From CAIZGX01 sp044371535 (GTDB lineage Bacteria > Bacteroidota > Bacteroidia > Flavobacteriales_D > Sanyastnellaceae), in the NCBI GenBank assembly GCA_044371535.1, contig JBILTL010000037.1, positions 1 through 17,268 of the forward strand: a DNA stretch of 17,268 nucleotides. Direction: 5' to 3'. Shown piece by piece: positions 13,435-17,268 of the stretch (position 1 is its first letter; every line of letters starts with the position of its first letter). A program made the position numbers and the translations under genes. The notes beneath the pieces were generated by a model, which was not told the origin of the DNA, searched no databases, and saw only the letters and a program-made list of their open reading frames with translations.

Positions 13435-15774
13435 GTGAAAAAAAATAGAGTAATTCAATTGTTGTTCATACTTGCGATATGCACCACGCATAGCGCATTG
13501 GCTCAATTCAGCACGGGGACGTGGAGAGATCATCTTCCTTATGGAAATGTGATTGATGTGTGCTACGACGAGATTAACATGGTTTACGCGGCAACGCCCT
13601 ACGCCATTGTAAGCTACAACCCCGCAACATTCGAAGTGGAACGTTGGTCGAAAGTGAACCGCTTGAGCGATGTTGGAATTTCAGCGGTGGAGTACGACGC
13701 GAACAGCGATGCGGTTATTGTGGGTTATTCAAATGGAAATTTGGATGTGTTGTTGGAAGAAACTCAATTCAACATGCCCGATATTCGATTGAGCAATATC
13801 GTGGGCGACAAAAAGATCTACGACATTCTTCCCTACAACGGGTTTTTATATTTAAGCACAGGGTTCGGTGTGGTTGTAGTAGACATTGCCGCACGTGAGG
13901 TGCGTTCGACCTATTTCTTGGGTCCGAACGGACAGCAAGAGAAGGTGAACGATGTTCTTGTTTTGAACAATGAGATTTATGCAATTTCAGATTCCACTGT
14001 TCGAAAGGCAGATGTGAGCAATCCGTTTTTAGCCAACTTTCAAAACTGGAACACAGTAACCGATTGGCCGGGCAGTGGCGCTTATTCTGACGCAACCGAA
14101 TTTGCTGGAAATCTTTTCGTTCACAGAGCTGAGCAAGCGAACGATAAAATTTACCGAAAAGATTTGACCACCGGAGTATGGAGCGTCTTCTCTGAATTCG
14201 GAACCATGCGCTTTGGAAGAATTTGGAATTCAGATACCTACTTGTGCCTAGCTGGCGAATGGGCAGCGATTTGTTACGACGAATTGTTATACTTGGCCTA
14301 CAACATTTCAGATATTGAAGGACAAACCATTGCGCCTAATTTGGTGATTCGCGACATGCAGAACACGCTTTGGGTGGCAGACAAGCAAAGAGGCATGGTT
14401 GGAAAAAAAGGCAACGGTCAAGAGCTGTCCATTAAGCCCGATGGCCCTGCCAGTGCGGAAGTAAGAAAATTAAATGCATACAATAATAATCTTTGGGTAG
14501 CCCACGGTGGACTCTATCCGTACGGAGGAAATTTATGGCGCAACGGAAATTACTCGGGTCGAGTGGGAGATCAGTGGACAACCTACAGCCCAGGTGCGGG
14601 AGGTAATTCAACTCCAGGAGTTTCAGACATGGTTGATGTTGCTATTGATCCTTTCAACAACAATCGAGTGTTTTACGGTTCGTGGGAAGAAGGACTTATT
14701 CAGCGCGCAACCGATGGAACGATGACTTACTTTAATGTTGAAACTGGAAACAATCCCTTGCAAGGATCTGGATTTGCTTGGGCTCCAGGATGGACAGGTG
14801 TTGGCGGAGTTGCTTTCGATCCGAACGGAGTGCTTTGGTTAACCAACAGTTATTCAACCAAGCCTATTCAGGCTGTAGATCGTGAGGGGAATTTCGTGGC
14901 TTATTCATGTGCGCCCTATGTGACGAACGATGATTGGTTGAAAGACATTATGCCAACGAGAGAAGGGTATATTTGGGCAATTGTTGCTGGAAGAGGAATT
15001 GTGGTGCGTGATCCGAATGGTACTGTTTCCAATGCTTCTGACGATGACATAACATTCTTGTCTGAAGCGGAAGGCGCTGGTGGACTCGCCAATAAAGACG
15101 TTTTTTGTATGATTGAAGATTTAGACGGTGAAATATGGGTGGGAACGCTTCAAGGACTTTCGGTCTTCTATTCTCAATCGTCATTGTTTTCAGAAGATCC
15201 GTTAGACGGAGAACCCATATTCATTACCCAAGACGGAAACGTTCAGAAATTACTCGATACGGAAACCATCACCTGTATTGAAATTGACGGTGGAAATAGA
15301 AAATGGGTGGGTACACGAAACAGCGGTGTCTATTTGTTCAGCGACGATGGGCTTCAAGAGATAGAGCACTTCACGCAAGAGAACAGTCCACTTCCAACGA
15401 ATACAATCTCAGACATTGCCATTAATCAAGACAACGGTGAAGTTTTCATTGCAACTGAAGAAGGAATGGTTTCTTATTTCTCAACCGCAACGAATTTCGA
15501 TCAGGCCATGAACAACGTTCGTGTGTTTCCAAATCCTGTTCTTCCTGAATTTGATGGAAACATTACAGTAGACGGATTGGCCTATAATAGCAGTGTCCGT
15601 ATTGCAGATGCCGCTGGAAACGTTGTGTTTCAGGGTCAAAGCGAAGGTGGACGTGTTTTCTGGAATGGAAAAACCACAGATGGACAACGCCCTGCAACAG
15701 GCATGTATTACGTCTATTGTTCCAATCCAGATGGAAAGAAAACAGAGACCTTACAGCTCACGTTTATTCATTAA
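13435..15774 (+). CDS. porZ: PorZ-like T9SS attachment-complex beta-propeller protein
   Basis: PorZ is a surface component of the type IX secretion system that, in Porphyromonas gingivalis, works with PorU, PorV and PorQ to attach cargo to anionic LPS. This 779-residue product has nearly the length of that protein. It shows a signal peptide (about 1-23, ending HSALA), an N-terminal FSTGTWRDHLPYGNVIDVCY, many propeller-blade repeats (such as YAATPYAIVSYNP, LWVADKQRGMVG, IWVGTLQGLSVF and KWVGTRNSGVYLF), and a C-terminal T9SS-type domain (695-779, VRVFPNPVLPEFDG onward). The start is a GTG at 13435; no ATG lies close enough to preserve the signal peptide. A two-component-type propeller protein of other function is the alternative, but the opening motif, length and tail favour PorZ. 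Confidence 0.84.
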   Translation: MKKNRVIQLLFILAICTTHSALAQFSTGTWRDHLPYGNVIDVCYDEINMVYAATPYAIVSYNPATFEVERWSKVNRLSDVGISAVEYDANSDAVIVGYSNGNLDVLLEETQFNMPDIRLSNIVGDKKIYDILPYNGFLYLSTGFGVVVVDIAAREVRSTYFLGPNGQQEKVNDVLVLNNEIYAISDSTVRKADVSNPFLANFQNWNTVTDWPGSGAYSDATEFAGNLFVHRAEQANDKIYRKDLTTGVWSVFSEFGTMRFGRIWNSDTYLCLAGEWAAICYDELLYLAYNISDIEGQTIAPNLVIRDMQNTLWVADKQRGMVGKKGNGQELSIKPDGPASAEVRKLNAYNNNLWVAHGGLYPYGGNLWRNGNYSGRVGDQWTTYSPGAGGNSTPGVSDMVDVAIDPFNNNRVFYGSWEEGLIQRATDGTMTYFNVETGNNPLQGSGFAWAPGWTGVGGVAFDPNGVLWLTNSYSTKPIQAVDREGNFVAYSCAPYVTNDDWLKDIMPTREGYIWAIVAGRGIVVRDPNGTVSNASDDDITFLSEAEGAGGLANKDVFCMIEDLDGEIWVGTLQGLSVFYSQSSLFSEDPLDGEPIFITQDGNVQKLLDTETITCIEIDGGNRKWVGTRNSGVYLFSDDGLQEIEHFTQENSPLPTNTISDIAINQDNGEVFIATEEGMVSYFSTATNFDQAMNNVRVFPNPVLPEFDGNITVDGLAYNSSVRIADAAGNVVFQGQSEGGRVFWNGKTTDGQRPATGMYYVYCSNPDGKKTETLQLTFIH

Positions 15775-17268
15775 CCCTTCGTCGTCACACACGCCTTCAC
15801 AAATGAGATGAAGAGTGGGTGAGGAGTCATTACAGTACTCTTGTATTCCGGGTGGAATTGTGAAGCCACGAAGTACGGATGGTTTTCCAATTCAATAATT
15901 TCAACCAATCCACTTTTCGGGTTTGTTCCAACCGCTTTGAATCCGGCTTTCTCGAACTTCTCCATGTAATCGTTGTTGAATTCAAAACGATGACGGTGAC
16001 GTTCTTCGATATTTATTTTTCCGTAAGCCTTTTGAGCTTTCGATCCTTTCTTAAGTGTACAAGGGTAAGATCCCAAACGCATGGTTCCGCCTTTGTTAAC
16101 GATGCTCTTCTGTTCTTCCATGAGACAGATAACAGGATGCTTGGTATACGCCTTCATCTCTGTGCTGTGGGCGTCTTTCAAACCAAGAACATTGCGCGCA
16201 AATTCAATCGAAGCGATTTGCATTCCCAAACAAATTCCGAAAAATGGAATGTTGTTTTCACGAACGAATTTAATGGCTTCAATTTTTCCGTCAATACCTC
16301 TTGATCCAAATCCAGGCGCAACAAGCACTCCGTCAAGCTCGCTTAACTTCGCTTTTACGTTTTTTGCATTCAATCCTTCCGAGTGAATCCATTCAATGTC
16401 AACAGCGCATTCCAATGTAGTTCCTGCATGAATGAAAGCTTCAGCAATACTTTTGTACGCATCTTTCAATTCAACATATTTTCCAACTAACCCAATACGA
16501 ACGCGTTTTTTCGGATGCTTTAATTTTTCCAAGAAGTTGCTCCATTTCTTAAGATCTGGTTTCTTCTTCGGAGCCAATCCTAATTTGCGAAGAGCTACTT
16601 CATCGAGTTTCTCTTGTTGCATGAGCAACGGCACATCGTAGATGGTATCTGCATCTATGCTCTGAATAACCGCATCTTGAGATACGTTACAGAACTTCGC
16701 AATTTTATTTCGAAGGATAGGTGAAAGCTCGTGCTCGGTGCGACAAACTAAGATGTCGGGTTGAACCCCATTTTCCAAAAGCATTTTCACGCTGTGTTGA
16801 GTGGGCTTCGTTTTCAATTCACCTGCTGCCGCTAAGTATGGAACTAGCGTCAAGTGAATGTTAATGCAGTCGTCTTCGTATTCCCACATCAGTTGACGGA
16901 CAGACTCCACGTATGGAAGCGATTCAATGTCGCCAACGGTTCCACCAATTTCAGTAATCACCACATCGTAATCGTGGGCATTCCCCAACAATTGTATGCA
17001 ACGCTTAATCTCGTCGGTGATGTGTGGAATAATTTGAACGGTCTTTCCCAAGTATTCGCCACGGCGTTCTTTGTCGATCACGCTTTGGTAAATGCGACCT
17101 GTAGTAATGTTGTTCGCTTGTGAAGTTGGAATGTCTAAGAAGCGCTCGTAGTGTCCCAAATCTAAATCGGTCTCTGCGCCGTCTTCGGTTACATAACACT
17201 CGCCGTGTTCATACGGATTCAGGGTTCCTGGATCGATATTAATGTAGGGGTCTAGCTTCTGAATGGTT
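15771..17268 (-). CDS. pyrG: CTP synthase (glutamine hydrolysing), N-terminus beyond the window end
   Basis: Makes CTP from UTP, ATP and glutamine. The frame stays open to the window end, giving about 498 residues; the family is around 540, so only some 40 N-terminal residues (including the P-loop) are outside. Visible parts are the substrate-binding TIQKLDPYINIDPGT with PYEHGECYVTEDGAETDLDL, the magnesium-site IGGTVGDIES, the linker, and the glutamine amidotransferase domain. That domain has its nucleophile in FFGICLGMQ and its His-Glu pair in QFHPEYKS. An apparent start at 17159 is only an internal TTG leucine codon. The stop overlaps that of the convergent porZ by using the same TTAA. Confidence 0.97.
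   Translation of the reverse strand, partial: TIQKLDPYINIDPGTLNPYEHGECYVTEDGAETDLDLGHYERFLDIPTSQANNITTGRIYQSVIDKERRGEYLGKTVQIIPHITDEIKRCIQLLGNAHDYDVVITEIGGTVGDIESLPYVESVRQLMWEYEDDCINIHLTLVPYLAAAGELKTKPTQHSVKMLLENGVQPDILVCRTEHELSPILRNKIAKFCNVSQDAVIQSIDADTIYDVPLLMQQEKLDEVALRKLGLAPKKKPDLKKWSNFLEKLKHPKKRVRIGLVGKYVELKDAYKSIAEAFIHAGTTLECAVDIEWIHSEGLNAKNVKAKLSELDGVLVAPGFGSRGIDGKIEAIKFVRENNIPFFGICLGMQIASIEFARNVLGLKDAHSTEMKAYTKHPVICLMEEQKSIVNKGGTMRLGSYPCTLKKGSKAQKAYGKINIEERHRHRFEFNNDYMEKFEKAGFKAVGTNPKSGLVEIIELENHPYFVASQFHPEYKSTVMTPHPLFISFVKACVTTKG

Noticed and set aside
17157..17159. TTG as the start codon of pyrG
   Set aside because: The frame continues upstream to the window end with conserved CTP synthase sequence, so this TTG is an internal leucine.

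Overview
The window looks like chromosomal core DNA of a marine-type Bacteroidota, most likely a flavobacterium-like lineage (Flavobacteriales). The evidence is a PorZ-like type IX secretion (T9SS) protein, a secreted protein ending in a T9SS sorting domain, a short biosynthetic-type arginine decarboxylase beside a deoxyhypusine-synthase-like gene, Bacteroidota-style promoter elements (TAnnTTTG), and start codons without clear Shine-Dalgarno sequences. I see no rRNA, tRNA, insertion sequence, prophage or CRISPR array. Genes are tightly packed and no gene-free stretch exceeds 300 bases.

Layout. Positions 1-342 hold the 5' part of recR (minus). A sodium:solute symporter follows on the plus strand (434-1912). 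Its last codons run directly into a short tandem array of ~25-bp units (1879-2153). On the minus strand, paaB-paaC-paaD (3695-2166) encode the non-catalytic subunits and maturation factor of phenylacetyl-CoA epoxidase; paaA is not next to them. A Crp/Fnr-type regulator (3796-4431) is divergent from paaB. Convergent with it is a secreted Cys-rich protein (5569-4418) made of three Kazal modules alternating with two six-cysteine modules that look Kunitz-like, plus a T9SS tail.

The next block (9330-5643, minus) is probably a polyamine-related gene group: arginine decarboxylase, an MscS-type channel overlapping it by 8 bp, a deoxyhypusine-synthase-family enzyme preceded by a perfect 9-bp inverted repeat, and a small protein with a poly-aspartate tail followed by an intrinsic terminator. 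Then come mpl (peptidoglycan recycling, plus), a ZIP metal transporter and an unidentified 492-residue helical protein (both minus, 21 bp apart), porZ (plus) and pyrG (minus, cut by the window end). The stop codons of porZ and pyrG share one TTAA.

Functional links. PorZ is part of the machinery that attaches T9SS cargo to the surface, and the Kazal protein is a plausible cargo. Arginine decarboxylase makes agmatine, and the deoxyhypusine-synthase-like enzyme, in a bacterium expected to lack eIF5A, probably acts on a polyamine rather than on a protein. The most unusual items are the symporter-seeded repeat array, the alternating Kazal/Kunitz-like inhibitor, the decarboxylase-channel-DHS arrangement with its leader inverted repeat, and the paa cluster without its catalytic subunit. 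I found no clearly new defence or mobile system.
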